Assembly (NCBI GenBank): GCA_004292755.1
Contig: RDXE01000032.1
Span: forward strand, 38,393-102,392
Direction of reading: 5' to 3'
DNA from: Alphaproteobacteria bacterium
Lineage (GTDB): Bacteria > Pseudomonadota > Alphaproteobacteria > Elsterales > Elsteraceae
DNA length: 64,000 bases
Made by a program: the position numbers and the translations under genes. Shown in pieces: positions 56,247 to 64,000 of the stretch. Under the pieces are notes generated by a model that made no database searches, was not told where the DNA came from, and was given only the letters and a program-made list of their open reading frames with translations. Every line of letters starts with the position of its first letter. Position 1 is the first letter of the stretch.

Positions 56247-57113
56247 CTAGACGGCAGGCAAGGAACTGACTGTCGTTTCAACCTCGTAGAAGGTTGGCCT
56301 GACGTCTGCGGCAAGGGTTTTTCGGGCGAACTCCACCGACACCGCAGGGGCATAGCCCTGCATGTGCGCCAGAATGCCCGCCTTCATACAGTACAGGTAT
56401 CGCAGCTCAGCCTCAGCGTCGTTCTTCAACAGCGTCGCCATCGGACCAATGAAGCCATAGCCTAACAACACGCCGAGGAAGGTGCCGACCAGCGCGCCGC
56501 CGATCGAGGCGCCGATGATGTTGGCAGGTTGATCGATCACGCCCATGGTCTTGATGACGCCCAGCACCGCCGCAACGATGCCGAGGGCGGGCATCGCGTC
56601 CGCCAGCACCTGCAAGGCACCAGGAACCTGCTGCAACTCGTGCCGATGGGTTTCGATTTCCTCGTCCAGCAGGGCTTCGACTTCGTGCGGGTTGTCGGTG
56701 CCGAGGGTCAGCAGCCGCAGATAGTCGCACAAGAACACCAGCGAGGACTGGTCATTCATGAAGCGCGGAAAGCGTTGGAACAACGCGGACTCGCCGGGGT
56801 TCTCAACGTGCTGTTCCAACGCCAGCATGCCTTTGGTCTTCGCAAGCTTGAAGGAGGTGTAGAGCAGGCTCAACAGCTCCAGATAGCTGTCCTTGGAGTA
56901 GCGAGGCGGCGCCAGCACCCGTGGCAGAGCCTGCAGTGTGTGGCGCAGCACTTCCGCGCGGTTGGCAATCACATAAGCGCCGATGCCGGTGCCTAGAATG
57001 ATTGCGCCTTCCTTCGGCACCGCCGCCAGAAACACCTCGATGTTCGACGCGATCATCGAGAAGATGCCAATCGTGGCGACCAAAATGATGCCGATACCAA
57101 TGAGGATCCGCAT
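56247..57113 (-). CDS. motA: Flagellar motor stator protein MotA
   Basis: 288 residues from ATG 57113 (MRILIGIGIILVATIGIF). Four TM helices: two N-terminal, and a C-terminal pair around ALGIVAAVLGVIKTM and GALVGTFLGVLLGYGFIGPM. The cytoplasmic loop between them contains the charged residues that contact FliG (DEEIETHRHEL). Forms the A5B2 stator with MotB. The GGGGGAGCGATCC leader sits just upstream. No other flagellar gene is in the window, so motAB is a detached locus. Confidence 0.95.
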   Translation of the reverse strand: MRILIGIGIILVATIGIFSMIASNIEVFLAAVPKEGAIILGTGIGAYVIANRAEVLRHTLQALPRVLAPPRYSKDSYLELLSLLYTSFKLAKTKGMLALEQHVENPGESALFQRFPRFMNDQSSLVFLCDYLRLLTLGTDNPHEVEALLDEEIETHRHELQQVPGALQVLADAMPALGIVAAVLGVIKTMGVIDQPANIIGASIGGALVGTFLGVLLGYGFIGPMATLLKNDAEAELRYLYCMKAGILAHMQGYAPAVSVEFARKTLAADVRPTFYEVETTVSSLPAV

Positions 57114-57433
57114 GGATCGCTCCCCCTTGCCATAGCCCATCGGTCGCCGGTTCGAGGGCCGAACCTTCGACGCGCTTGCCTCCGTTATACCCCGCGTTAA
57201 CCTTCACCGCCAGTGCCTTTAACCATATCCCAGGCGGAAGACATCAGCCGCAGACAGAGGCTTGGCCTGCGATCTTCATCTGAGCCTCCGGTGGTGCTGG
57301 CGGTCACCCTCAACCCGGCACGAACGATCGCGGCCAAAGCCTGCGACGGGGGACTGTTTGACCGCGTGGGTCGGAACGCGCTAGACGGCGGCATCGGCGC
57401 ACCAGTCAGGGTGCGGGCAGGGAAGAGTGTGCG
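57114..57433. promoter_or_regulatory. Divergent promoter region, motA and flavin reductase
   Basis: 320 bp between the motA start (minus) and the flavin reductase start (plus). On the minus strand TATAAC (57184-57189) with CTGGCG (57208-57213) at 18-bp spacing could be a sigma-70-like promoter for motA, about 70 bp from its start. No sigma-28 or CtrA-type site (TTAA-N7-TTAA) was found; two TTAA tetramers are present but 18 bp apart. No open frame of note. Confidence 0.3.
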
Positions 57434-57919
57434 ATGACTTTGGATGCAGCCATGTTCCGTCGGGTATTGGGCGGCTTTGCGTCGGGCGTGACAGTGGTCA
57501 CCACCCGAACGGGGGCCGATCAGCCCGTTGGCCTGACCGTCAGTTCCTTTGCCTCCCTGTCATTGGCACCGCCGCTGGTGTCGTTCAACGTGGCGCTGTC
57601 GTCCAACCGCCATGATCCTTTGGTTGCAGCCCCGGCGTTCTGCGTCAACATCCTGGCCGCGGATCAGGCAGAGGTGTCAAACCGGTTTGCGCGGGTTGGT
57701 GGGGAAGACCCGTTTGCCAACACGCCCTGGCACGCGGGGCCTGAGGGACAACCCGTGTTGGAGGGCGCGCTTGGCTGGTTGGTCTGTCGTCGCTGGGCCT
57801 GCTACGCCGGTGGCGACCATTCCATTCTCGTCGGCGAGGTGGTCGCTCTGGACACCACGGAGCAAGCGCCGCTCCTGTACTTCCGCGGCCGCTACGGCGC
57901 TTTTGTTCCGGCCTCCTAG
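57434..57919 (+). CDS. Flavin reductase-like domain protein
   Basis: 161 residues of the HpaC/flavin-reductase family. The FMN-binding pattern is VLGGFASGVTVVTTR, GLTVSSFASLSLAPPLVSFN, AFCVNILA and the C-terminal GGDHSILVGEVV and PLLYFRGRYGAF. Such enzymes supply reduced FMN/FAD to a monooxygenase, but none is adjacent. Converges with the penicillin-acylase-like gene with 8 bp between the stops. Confidence 0.9.
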   Translation: MTLDAAMFRRVLGGFASGVTVVTTRTGADQPVGLTVSSFASLSLAPPLVSFNVALSSNRHDPLVAAPAFCVNILAADQAEVSNRFARVGGEDPFANTPWHAGPEGQPVLEGALGWLVCRRWACYAGGDHSILVGEVVALDTTEQAPLLYFRGRYGAFVPAS

Positions 57920-57927
57920 CCGCTGCC

Positions 57928-60348
57928 TCAGGGCCGCGGCGTCAGGTTCAAGCGTCGTGCGCCGGTGGCCAGCAGGCTCTCCCGACTGCCGGTCAGGGTG
58001 CGGTGCTGCCCATCGGCCCAGCGCTGGCTCACATCGCTCCAGTGGGGGGACCAGGGGTGGCCAGACTGCCCCGTTGCGACCATCAGGCGCGAGCGGCTGA
58101 GGTCGGCCAGATCATAGATCGCGCGAAAGCCTGCGCCATGGACATGGGCGAACGGCATCGCGCTGGACGGGCCACGGAAGGGAGTCTGACCGCGGTTGAC
58201 GGTGTCGTCCCACCCAGGTGTCTCCACTACGATCCGCGCCAAGCGATTGAGCACCGGCAGGCGGCCAAGGGCAGGGTGCTCCATCGCTGCCACGTGGTGC
58301 GCGCCCCACCGCCAAGCGCTGATGGATTTGCCTGCGCGCTTCTCCAGATCGGTCAGTGCGGTATCCAGGGCAGGGCCAATCGCCTCGCGACAGGCGGCAC
58401 AGCTGCTGCCCGGTTGAAGCAATTGCACCAGCACCGCCATGCGGCCACCACCGCCGAATTCCGTCGCGGCCTCCCCCAACAGGTCTTGGAACACCCGTTG
58501 GTTCAGGCTGCGCAACCAGGCTGCAAAAATCAGCGGAGCAGCCTGATCGCGGGTCATCCGCCGGTCCCAACGGGCCAGGATCGCCCGCGCCTCATTGGTC
58601 AGGGCGTGGGTGCCGGGGGGGGAGGCGAGCAAGCTGTCCAGCACGGCATCTGCAAGAGGGGAGCGGACATCCGTCACCTCTCGCTCGGCCCGGTCCAAGG
58701 TGTAGGGGCTGGTATCGGCCAGCATTTCCCGGATGCGGCGACCGCGATAGGGGTCGGACCAGCGCGCAGTGATCAAGTGGGGATAGTCCGGCCCAACCAG
58801 CCGGTTGTTGCCGTTCCACACGCTGCCACTGCCTGGGTTGACCTGCCGCGGCAGAGCGTCGGCGTCAACGAAGCCGCGCCACGTCGCAGCACCTGTCCAG
58901 CCCTCTTGTGGTTGGGTGCCATTGCCTGCGCCGCGGATTGGAATCCGTCCGGGCATGGTGAGCGCGATGGTGGTGCGGTCGGCGACAAACAGGTTCTGCA
59001 CCGGAGCGTGGTAGAGCGGCAGGGCGGCTGCCACCTCCTCCCACCGATCAGCCATCAGGATGCGGCGCATGGCATCAGGCGTCCGGTCAATCGGAGCAAG
59101 CGCCGTGGCTTGCAAGGCAACGACATGGCCGTCGGGCGCGTCGGCCTGACCGGGCAAGTCGGACACCACCGGCCCATGCCGGGTGGCGCGCACCACATGC
59201 TCGACAGGCTCGCCAAAGCGCACGGCGATCCGTTCCGTGCGCGTTTGCATCGGCGCCTCGCCCGCTTCCGTGGCGTAGAACCCGGGGCGGGTCTCGCGCT
59301 CGATCACGAGGTCTTGTGTGTCCGCGCCAGTGGTGGTCAAGCCCCAGGCGATCCGGCCATTGTGACCCAGCACGTGCAACGGGACGCCGGGTGCAGTGGC
59401 GCCCACCAGTTCGCGCGTGGGCGTGACGATGCGCGCCAGGTACCATACCCCTGGAGCCGACAGGCCGAGGTGGGGGTCGTTGACCAGGATTGGCGCCCCC
59501 GTCGCCGTCCGTCCCCCCGCCAAGGCCCAGGCGTTTGAGGCCATGACCGTGCCAACCCAGCTGGGCAGTGCCGTCAGGGTCCGCTCCATCAAGGTGGCCA
59601 CAGTCGTGGGCGCGAGGGTGCCGTTCGGGGCTGGGCTGGGCAGCAGGTTGGCCGATCCAGCCGGGCCAATGCTGGGTGGATCGCGATCGTCCAGCGTGAT
59701 TAGGCGTCGCGTTGCGTCATCCAGGCGGGCGGCAAGGCGTGCCTCGGCGGCTTCCTGACGGGCACCACCGGAGAGCAACAGCGCCATGGTTCGCCCCCAC
59801 AGCAGGCTGTCGACGGGCGTCCAGGGTTCCGGGTCGAACCACAACAGGTAGTATTCGGGCGGCAGCCATCCGGTCCGGTTGGTGAGCCAGCCATTGACGC
59901 CCGCGGCATAGGCATCAAGGGCACGCCGGGTCTCTGGGTCCAGCGCCGACAGGCTCGCCTCGGCCAGCGCGGGCAAGCCAAAGGTGCGCATCTGTCGGTC
60001 AAAGCCAACGCCGCCGCTGCCGATCAACTCCGCCAAGCGACCGCGGGCGATCCGGCGGCCCATCTCCATCTGGAATAGGCGATCCTGGGCGTGCAGATAG
60101 CCGAGGGCGGTCCAGGCGTCCTCCAGTGAGGCGGCGAAGATGTGCGGCACACCCTCGCCATCGCGCAGCACCTCCACCGGGGCGGACAGGCCGGGGAGGG
60201 CCAGCTGCCCCTCAAGGCGTGGCGGCGTCGTGCGCACCCACAGCCAGATCGCCAGCACGGCGCTGACCAGCACCGCCACCAAACCAAGGACAGTCCAGCC
60301 GACGCCGCGCAGCAGCCGCTTTGCCCAGTGCCGCCGCACGGTTGTCAT
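57928..60348 (-). CDS. Penicillin acylase family N-terminal nucleophile hydrolase
   Basis: 806 residues from ATG 60348. A membrane anchor or uncleaved signal (LGLVAVLVSAVLAIWLWV) precedes the alpha-chain region (GEGVPHIFAASLEDAWTALG). The beta chain begins at the nucleophile Ser271 in MASNAWALAGG, which autocleavage should expose, followed by PILVNDPHLGLSAPG and GHNGRIAWGLT. Hydrolyses an amide or acyl-homoserine lactone-like bond outside the membrane; substrate unknown. A TTG at 60360 overlapping the aldehyde dehydrogenase stop (TTGA) is an alternative start. Third gene of a probable operon. Confidence 0.9.
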   Translation of the reverse strand: MTTVRRHWAKRLLRGVGWTVLGLVAVLVSAVLAIWLWVRTTPPRLEGQLALPGLSAPVEVLRDGEGVPHIFAASLEDAWTALGYLHAQDRLFQMEMGRRIARGRLAELIGSGGVGFDRQMRTFGLPALAEASLSALDPETRRALDAYAAGVNGWLTNRTGWLPPEYYLLWFDPEPWTPVDSLLWGRTMALLLSGGARQEAAEARLAARLDDATRRLITLDDRDPPSIGPAGSANLLPSPAPNGTLAPTTVATLMERTLTALPSWVGTVMASNAWALAGGRTATGAPILVNDPHLGLSAPGVWYLARIVTPTRELVGATAPGVPLHVLGHNGRIAWGLTTTGADTQDLVIERETRPGFYATEAGEAPMQTRTERIAVRFGEPVEHVVRATRHGPVVSDLPGQADAPDGHVVALQATALAPIDRTPDAMRRILMADRWEEVAAALPLYHAPVQNLFVADRTTIALTMPGRIPIRGAGNGTQPQEGWTGAATWRGFVDADALPRQVNPGSGSVWNGNNRLVGPDYPHLITARWSDPYRGRRIREMLADTSPYTLDRAEREVTDVRSPLADAVLDSLLASPPGTHALTNEARAILARWDRRMTRDQAAPLIFAAWLRSLNQRVFQDLLGEAATEFGGGGRMAVLVQLLQPGSSCAACREAIGPALDTALTDLEKRAGKSISAWRWGAHHVAAMEHPALGRLPVLNRLARIVVETPGWDDTVNRGQTPFRGPSSAMPFAHVHGAGFRAIYDLADLSRSRLMVATGQSGHPWSPHWSDVSQRWADGQHRTLTGSRESLLATGARRLNLTPRP

Positions 60349-60356
60349 CGCCTGTG

Positions 60357-61847
60357 TCAACCCATGTTCAGGATGATGGTTTTCTTGTGGGTGAAGTGTT
60401 CCAGCATCGCCTCCAGCGATGCCTCCTTGCCAAGGCCAGAGGTTTTCACACCGCCATAGGACAGGTTGGGCTGCACCACGAGGTTCTGGTTGACCTGCAC
60501 CAGACCGGCTTGCAGGCGTTGCGTGGCAGCCAGCGCCATCTTCAGATCCCGCGTCCAGATGGTGGCGGCAAGGCCATACTCGCTGTCATTCGCCTGGGCG
60601 ATCACATCGTCAAACTCGGTCCAGCGGATCAAGCAGGTGACGGGACCAAAAATCTCCTCCCGCGCCACGCGGGCTTGGTTGGTGAGGTCGGTGAACAGCA
60701 CGGGGCGCACCCACAGGCCGCGGGCAAGGTCGGGGTCCGTCGGCAAGGCGGAGCAGACATGGGCGGTGCCACCTTCCTCCTCCCCCAGCTTGATGTAACC
60801 GCTCACCTTCTCGTGCTGTGCGGGGGAGATGATGGCGCCGATGTCGGTGCGCTCATCCAGAGGATCACCCATGACCATGCCATCCACCCGTGCCTTCAGG
60901 GCGGCCAGGAAGGCGTCATGGATGCTGTCATGCACAAAGATGCGGCTGGCGGCCGTGCAGCTTTGCCCCTGCCGGGTGAAGCGCATCCCGGCAATCGCCC
61001 CGTTCACCGCGCGCTCCAGGTCCGCATCGGCACACACGATCATGGGTGACTTGCCGCCCAGCTCCAACGTCACTGGGATCAGCCGGGTGGCCGCGCTGGT
61101 GTAGACGATACGACCGGTCTCAACCGACCCGGTGAAGGTGATCTTCGCGACATCCGGGTGTTCCACCAACGGCGCACCACAGCCCGGCCCATCGCCCGAC
61201 AGCATGTTGAACACCCCCTTCGGCAGCACCGTGTTCATCAACTGGCACACCCGCAGCACAGTGAGTGGCGCTTCTTCTGCCGACTTCACCACCACCGTGT
61301 TGCCGGCCACCAGAGCCGGGGCAATCTTCAGGGCCATCAGCAACAGCGGCACGTTCCAGGGGATGATGGCGCCGACCACACCCAACGGCTCGCGCTGGGT
61401 CAGGGTCATCATCTGGGGGTTGAACGGCACCGTCTCGCCCTTCAACTCCGACCCAAGCCCGCCGTAGAAAACAAACACGTCAGCCAGGACAGAAGCCTCA
61501 ACGCGGCTTTCGGTCCGCAACGCCTTACCGGTTTCCAAGGCGATCAAGCGGCCCAATTCCTCGACATGCCCGGCGAGGACGCGACCACATTCCTGCACCA
61601 GCTTGCCCCGCTCGCGCGCGGGCATCGCGGCCCAGGCTGGAAAGGCGGCGCGGGCGGCCGCCACGGCCCGGCCCACGTCCTCAGCATCGCCATCTGCCGC
61701 CTGCCCAATCGCTCCACCGGTGGCGGGATTGATCACCTCGAAGGTTTTGCCGCTGGTGGCCGGAACCAGGGCGCCATCAATCAGCAGCAGGCCCGACAAG
61801 TCAGTCGCCAGCTGGAACGGATCAGTGTTGGGTGCAGTCGCAGGCAT
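60357..61847 (-). CDS. Aldehyde dehydrogenase (benzaldehyde/vanillin dehydrogenase-like)
   Basis: 496 residues; NAD(P)-dependent oxidation of an aldehyde to the acid. Key residues: Asn165 (IIPWNVP), general base Glu262 (LELGGKSP) and nucleophile Cys297 (GQSCTAAS); the NAD-binding region contains VVVKSAEEAP and FTGSVETGR. GGVKTSGLGKEASLEAM near the C-terminus is typical of the family. Exact aldehyde unknown. The start overlaps the stop of the CoA-transferase gene by one base (TGATG). Confidence 0.92.
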   Translation of the reverse strand: MPATAPNTDPFQLATDLSGLLLIDGALVPATSGKTFEVINPATGGAIGQAADGDAEDVGRAVAAARAAFPAWAAMPARERGKLVQECGRVLAGHVEELGRLIALETGKALRTESRVEASVLADVFVFYGGLGSELKGETVPFNPQMMTLTQREPLGVVGAIIPWNVPLLLMALKIAPALVAGNTVVVKSAEEAPLTVLRVCQLMNTVLPKGVFNMLSGDGPGCGAPLVEHPDVAKITFTGSVETGRIVYTSAATRLIPVTLELGGKSPMIVCADADLERAVNGAIAGMRFTRQGQSCTAASRIFVHDSIHDAFLAALKARVDGMVMGDPLDERTDIGAIISPAQHEKVSGYIKLGEEEGGTAHVCSALPTDPDLARGLWVRPVLFTDLTNQARVAREEIFGPVTCLIRWTEFDDVIAQANDSEYGLAATIWTRDLKMALAATQRLQAGLVQVNQNLVVQPNLSYGGVKTSGLGKEASLEAMLEHFTHKKTIILNMG

Positions 61848-63004
61848 CAGTTGGCCTCCAGTCGGGCAAGGTCGGCAAGAATGGCGGCGCGGTCGCCGTC
61901 GAGATCAGGGGCTGGCGGCCGGGTGGTGGCATCGGGCATGCCGCTGATTTTGATCGGGTTGCCCGCCATGCGCACCGTTCCCGCCACAGGGTCCTCCACA
62001 CTCACCACCATGTTCCGGTGCAAGACCTGGGGATCAGCAAGCGCATCGGCAACAGTGTTGATCGGCGAGCAGGGCACCCCGGCCGCCTCCAGCGCCGTGA
62101 TCCACTCGGCCGTGGTGTGGGCAGCGAGGCGAGATTCCAACTCGGCCTTCAGCGCTTCGACGTTGCGGGTGCGCGCATCGTTGGAGGCAAAGCGCTCATC
62201 CTCCGCCAATCCCGGCTCGTTCAGCGTTTCGGCTAGGCGGCGGAACAGGCCATCATTGCCAGCCGCAATCACCATGTAGCCATCGCCGGTTGCGAACACT
62301 TCAAACGGAGTGATCGAAGGGTGACGTGCCCCCATCGGCCCCGGTACCTGACCAGTGGCAAAGTAACGGGCGATGGCGTTTTCCAGGATCGCGATCTGGC
62401 AGTCCAGCATCGCCACGTCAATCTTGGTGCCGAGCCCGGTCTGCGCACGCTGATAGAGGGCAGCATTGATGCCAATCGTGGTGAACAGGCCGGCCGTGAT
62501 GTCCCCAACCGAGGTGCCAACGCGGGTGGGAGGGGAGCCCGGATGCCCGGTCAGGCTCATGATTCCGCCCATACCTTGCACCACCATGTCATAGGCGGCC
62601 TTCTCCCGGTAGGGACCGGTGTGCCCAAAGCCAGAGGCCGCGGCATAGATCAGGCGGGGAAAGCGCTTGTGCAGCGCGTCGAAGCCATAGCCGAGCTTCT
62701 CCATCGTGCCGGGCCGATAGTTTTCCACCAGCACATCGGTGTGGGCCAGCAGACGTTCAAAAATCGCGCGGTCCTCGTCATCCTTCAAATCCAGGGCGAT
62801 CGAGCGTTTGCCGCGATTGAGGGAGAGGAAATAGCCCGATTTGCCATTCAAGAACGGGCCAAAGCCGCGGGCATCATCCCCGGTTTTGGCTTCTACCTTG
62901 ATGACCTCGGCGCCGAGATCAAACAGCACCATGGTGCAATAGGGGCCTGCGAGCACGCGCGTAAGGTCTAGCACCCGCACCCCGGACAGCGGCTTGTCTG
63001 ACAT
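61847..63004 (-). CDS. Family III CoA-transferase (CaiB/BaiF)
   Basis: 385 residues from ATG 63004 (MSDKPLSGVRVLDLTRVLAG, the family N-terminus). Transfers CoA between carboxylic acids. Asp168 in TSVGDITAGLF aligns with the catalytic Asp of formyl-CoA transferase (Asp169). The nucleotide-fold segment GPYCTMVLFDLGAEVIKVE and the AYDMVVQGMGGIMSLTG stretch are typical. Upstream frame to 63226 is not family-like. First gene of the minus-strand CoA-transferase/aldehyde dehydrogenase/acylase operon; divergent from the alpha/beta hydrolase. Confidence 0.93.
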   Translation of the reverse strand: MSDKPLSGVRVLDLTRVLAGPYCTMVLFDLGAEVIKVEAKTGDDARGFGPFLNGKSGYFLSLNRGKRSIALDLKDDEDRAIFERLLAHTDVLVENYRPGTMEKLGYGFDALHKRFPRLIYAAASGFGHTGPYREKAAYDMVVQGMGGIMSLTGHPGSPPTRVGTSVGDITAGLFTTIGINAALYQRAQTGLGTKIDVAMLDCQIAILENAIARYFATGQVPGPMGARHPSITPFEVFATGDGYMVIAAGNDGLFRRLAETLNEPGLAEDERFASNDARTRNVEALKAELESRLAAHTTAEWITALEAAGVPCSPINTVADALADPQVLHRNMVVSVEDPVAGTVRMAGNPIKISGMPDATTRPPAPDLDGDRAAILADLARLEAN

Positions 63005-63113
63005 TGGTCCTCCCCAATCCCTAGGACCAAAGCGGTAGCTGAACGACGCGCATCCTGCAACGCGCGTCCGGTGCTTTTCGCGATGGCTGCGGTGGTTTAG
63101 GGTGCGCCCCGCC

Positions 63114-63965
63114 ATGCGTTTCCTGCGCATCCCCATTGGTCCTGACCTTGCCCTCCAAGTGGTGGAGCGTGGAGAGGCGCGCGCCGGGCGTCTGCCGGTG
63201 CTGTGCGTCCATGGCTTGACCCGCAACGCCCGCGATTTTGATGCTCTGGCCGCGGTGCTGGCGACCGAGACGCGTGTGCTGGCAGTGGACGTCGCCGGGC
63301 GCGGCGGCTCCGACCGGCTGGCCGACCCGATGCTCTACCGCAACGACGTCTACGCCCAGCATCTGGTGGCGCTGCTGGACGCCTTGGACCTGCCTCAGGT
63401 TGACTGGGTCGGCACCTCGATGGGTGGGCTGATCGGTATGATCGTGTCGGCCACGGCGCCGCAGCGCCTGCGGCGGTTGGTGCTGAATGATGTTGGTGCG
63501 CTGATTCCCGCAGCCGCCTTGCAGCGCATTGCAACCTATCTCGCGGAAGACCGGCGCTTTGCCGACCTCGCTGCCGCCGAGGCGCATTATCGCCGCGTCC
63601 ATGCGCCCTTTGGCCCGCTGACCGACCAGCAATGGCGCCAGCTGGTTGGTCGCTCCATTCGTTGGACCGATGATGGCTGGGTGATCCCCACCACCGATCC
63701 CGCGATCCGCATGGTGTTCTCTCAGCCGATCACCGCTGACGTTGATCTTTGGCCGCTGTGGGATGCGGTGACCCACCCGACGCTGATCCTGCGCGGGGCG
63801 GACAGTGACATTCTTCCCGCCGCCACGGCCGAGCGCATGGCGGCTGCGACCAAGGGGCGCACGCGGGTGGCGCTGGTGGAGTTTCCAGGTGTTGGTCATG
63901 CCCCAGCCCTGGTGGCGCCGGACCAAATCACCGCGGTGGTCCAATGGCTTGCGCGTGAAGGATAG
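63114..63965 (+). CDS. Alpha/beta-fold hydrolase
   Basis: 283 residues from ATG 63114 (MRFLRIPIGPDLALQ); an in-frame GTG at 63102 would add four residues. Oxyanion-hole segment VLCVHGLTRNARDFD, nucleophile Ser in the elbow GTSMGGLIGM, acid in ILRGADSDILP and His in FPGVGHAPALV, so all catalytic elements are present. Substrate unknown. Divergent from the CoA-transferase with a 109-bp spacer, and may be regulated with it. Confidence 0.9.
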   Translation: MRFLRIPIGPDLALQVVERGEARAGRLPVLCVHGLTRNARDFDALAAVLATETRVLAVDVAGRGGSDRLADPMLYRNDVYAQHLVALLDALDLPQVDWVGTSMGGLIGMIVSATAPQRLRRLVLNDVGALIPAAALQRIATYLAEDRRFADLAAAEAHYRRVHAPFGPLTDQQWRQLVGRSIRWTDDGWVIPTTDPAIRMVFSQPITADVDLWPLWDAVTHPTLILRGADSDILPAATAERMAAATKGRTRVALVEFPGVGHAPALVAPDQITAVVQWLAREG

Positions 63966-63971
63966 CTGTTG

Positions 63972-64000
63972 GTGAGCGAGGATTTGGCCGAGGCCCGGCG
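63972..64000 (+). CDS. Possible start of a further gene (partial)
   Basis: GTG at 63972, six bases after the hydrolase stop, opens a frame (MSEDLAEAR) that runs off the window. Too short to identify; listed because the spacing suggests a co-transcribed gene. Confidence 0.3.

Noticed and set aside
58003..59538. 511-residue plus-strand open frame
   Set aside because: Antisense to the penicillin-acylase-like gene, which has the Ser nucleophile and conserved neighbours.

Overview
The window is a GC-rich chromosomal segment, densely packed with genes, many with overlapping start and stop codons (ATGA, GTGA). Gene content points to an alphaproteobacterium, most likely of the Rhodospirillales. Supporting traits are a class I (archaeal-type) lysyl-tRNA synthetase, a recO-parC pair, slt close to dapA-smpB, a MoxR/DUF58/DUF4159 cluster divergent from DUF1285, a Bpt-type leucyl-transferase, and many PAS/Cache/hybrid signalling proteins. 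This placement is inferred from families and gene order; no 16S or other marker is present.

Layout. 1-6.1 kb: 5' part of hisS (minus), then a plus-strand run degQ-like/rarA/crcB/rluC/HAD phosphatase with translational coupling at each junction. 6.2-8.7 kb: STAS protein and a Cache-HAMP-PAS chemoreceptor. 8.7-15.5 kb (minus): MoxR ATPase, DUF58, DUF4159/BatA-like and a GATase-like membrane protein. 15.5-18.1 kb (plus): DUF1285, CoA-type NUDIX hydrolase, small membrane protein, CCA-adding enzyme. 18.2-26.6 kb: PilZ protein, an unrecognised acidic protein, a MurG-like glycosyltransferase, a PAS histidine kinase and a DinG/XPD-like helicase. 26.7-32.9 kb: lysK, then a TAXI-type periplasmic binding protein directly followed by a Cache hybrid histidine kinase. 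32.9-35.5 kb: an AT-richer patch with one OLD-family ATPase/TOPRIM nuclease, the clearest horizontally acquired segment. 35.5-41 kb (minus): slt, recO, parC, with an unexplained structured region between slt and recO. 41-44.6 kb: CBS-containing hybrid kinase plus two response regulators. 44.7-46.1 kb: dapA, smpB. 46.1-57.1 kb (all minus): motA-motB-bpt-unknown-aldo/keto reductase-PAS kinase as a tight run, then a ThDP enzyme, a methyltransferase and a beta-propeller/RTX gene broken by a 19-bp tandem duplication. 57.4-64 kb: flavin reductase, a CoA-transferase/aldehyde dehydrogenase/penicillin-acylase operon, an alpha/beta hydrolase and a partial last gene.

The genes form three broad groups. 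Housekeeping: translation (hisS, lysK, cca, smpB, rluC), DNA maintenance (rarA, recO, parC, helicase) and envelope (degQ, slt, dapA). Sensing and motility: chemoreceptor, PilZ, motAB, four histidine kinases and two response regulators. Accessory: OLD nuclease, RTX protein and the amide/aldehyde/CoA catabolic operon. No rRNA, tRNA, CRISPR array, IS transposase or prophage was seen. The most unusual points are the OLD-family island, the duplicated hairpin motif between slt and recO, the 19-bp duplication that splits the RTX gene, and the motAB-bpt-kinase gene run.
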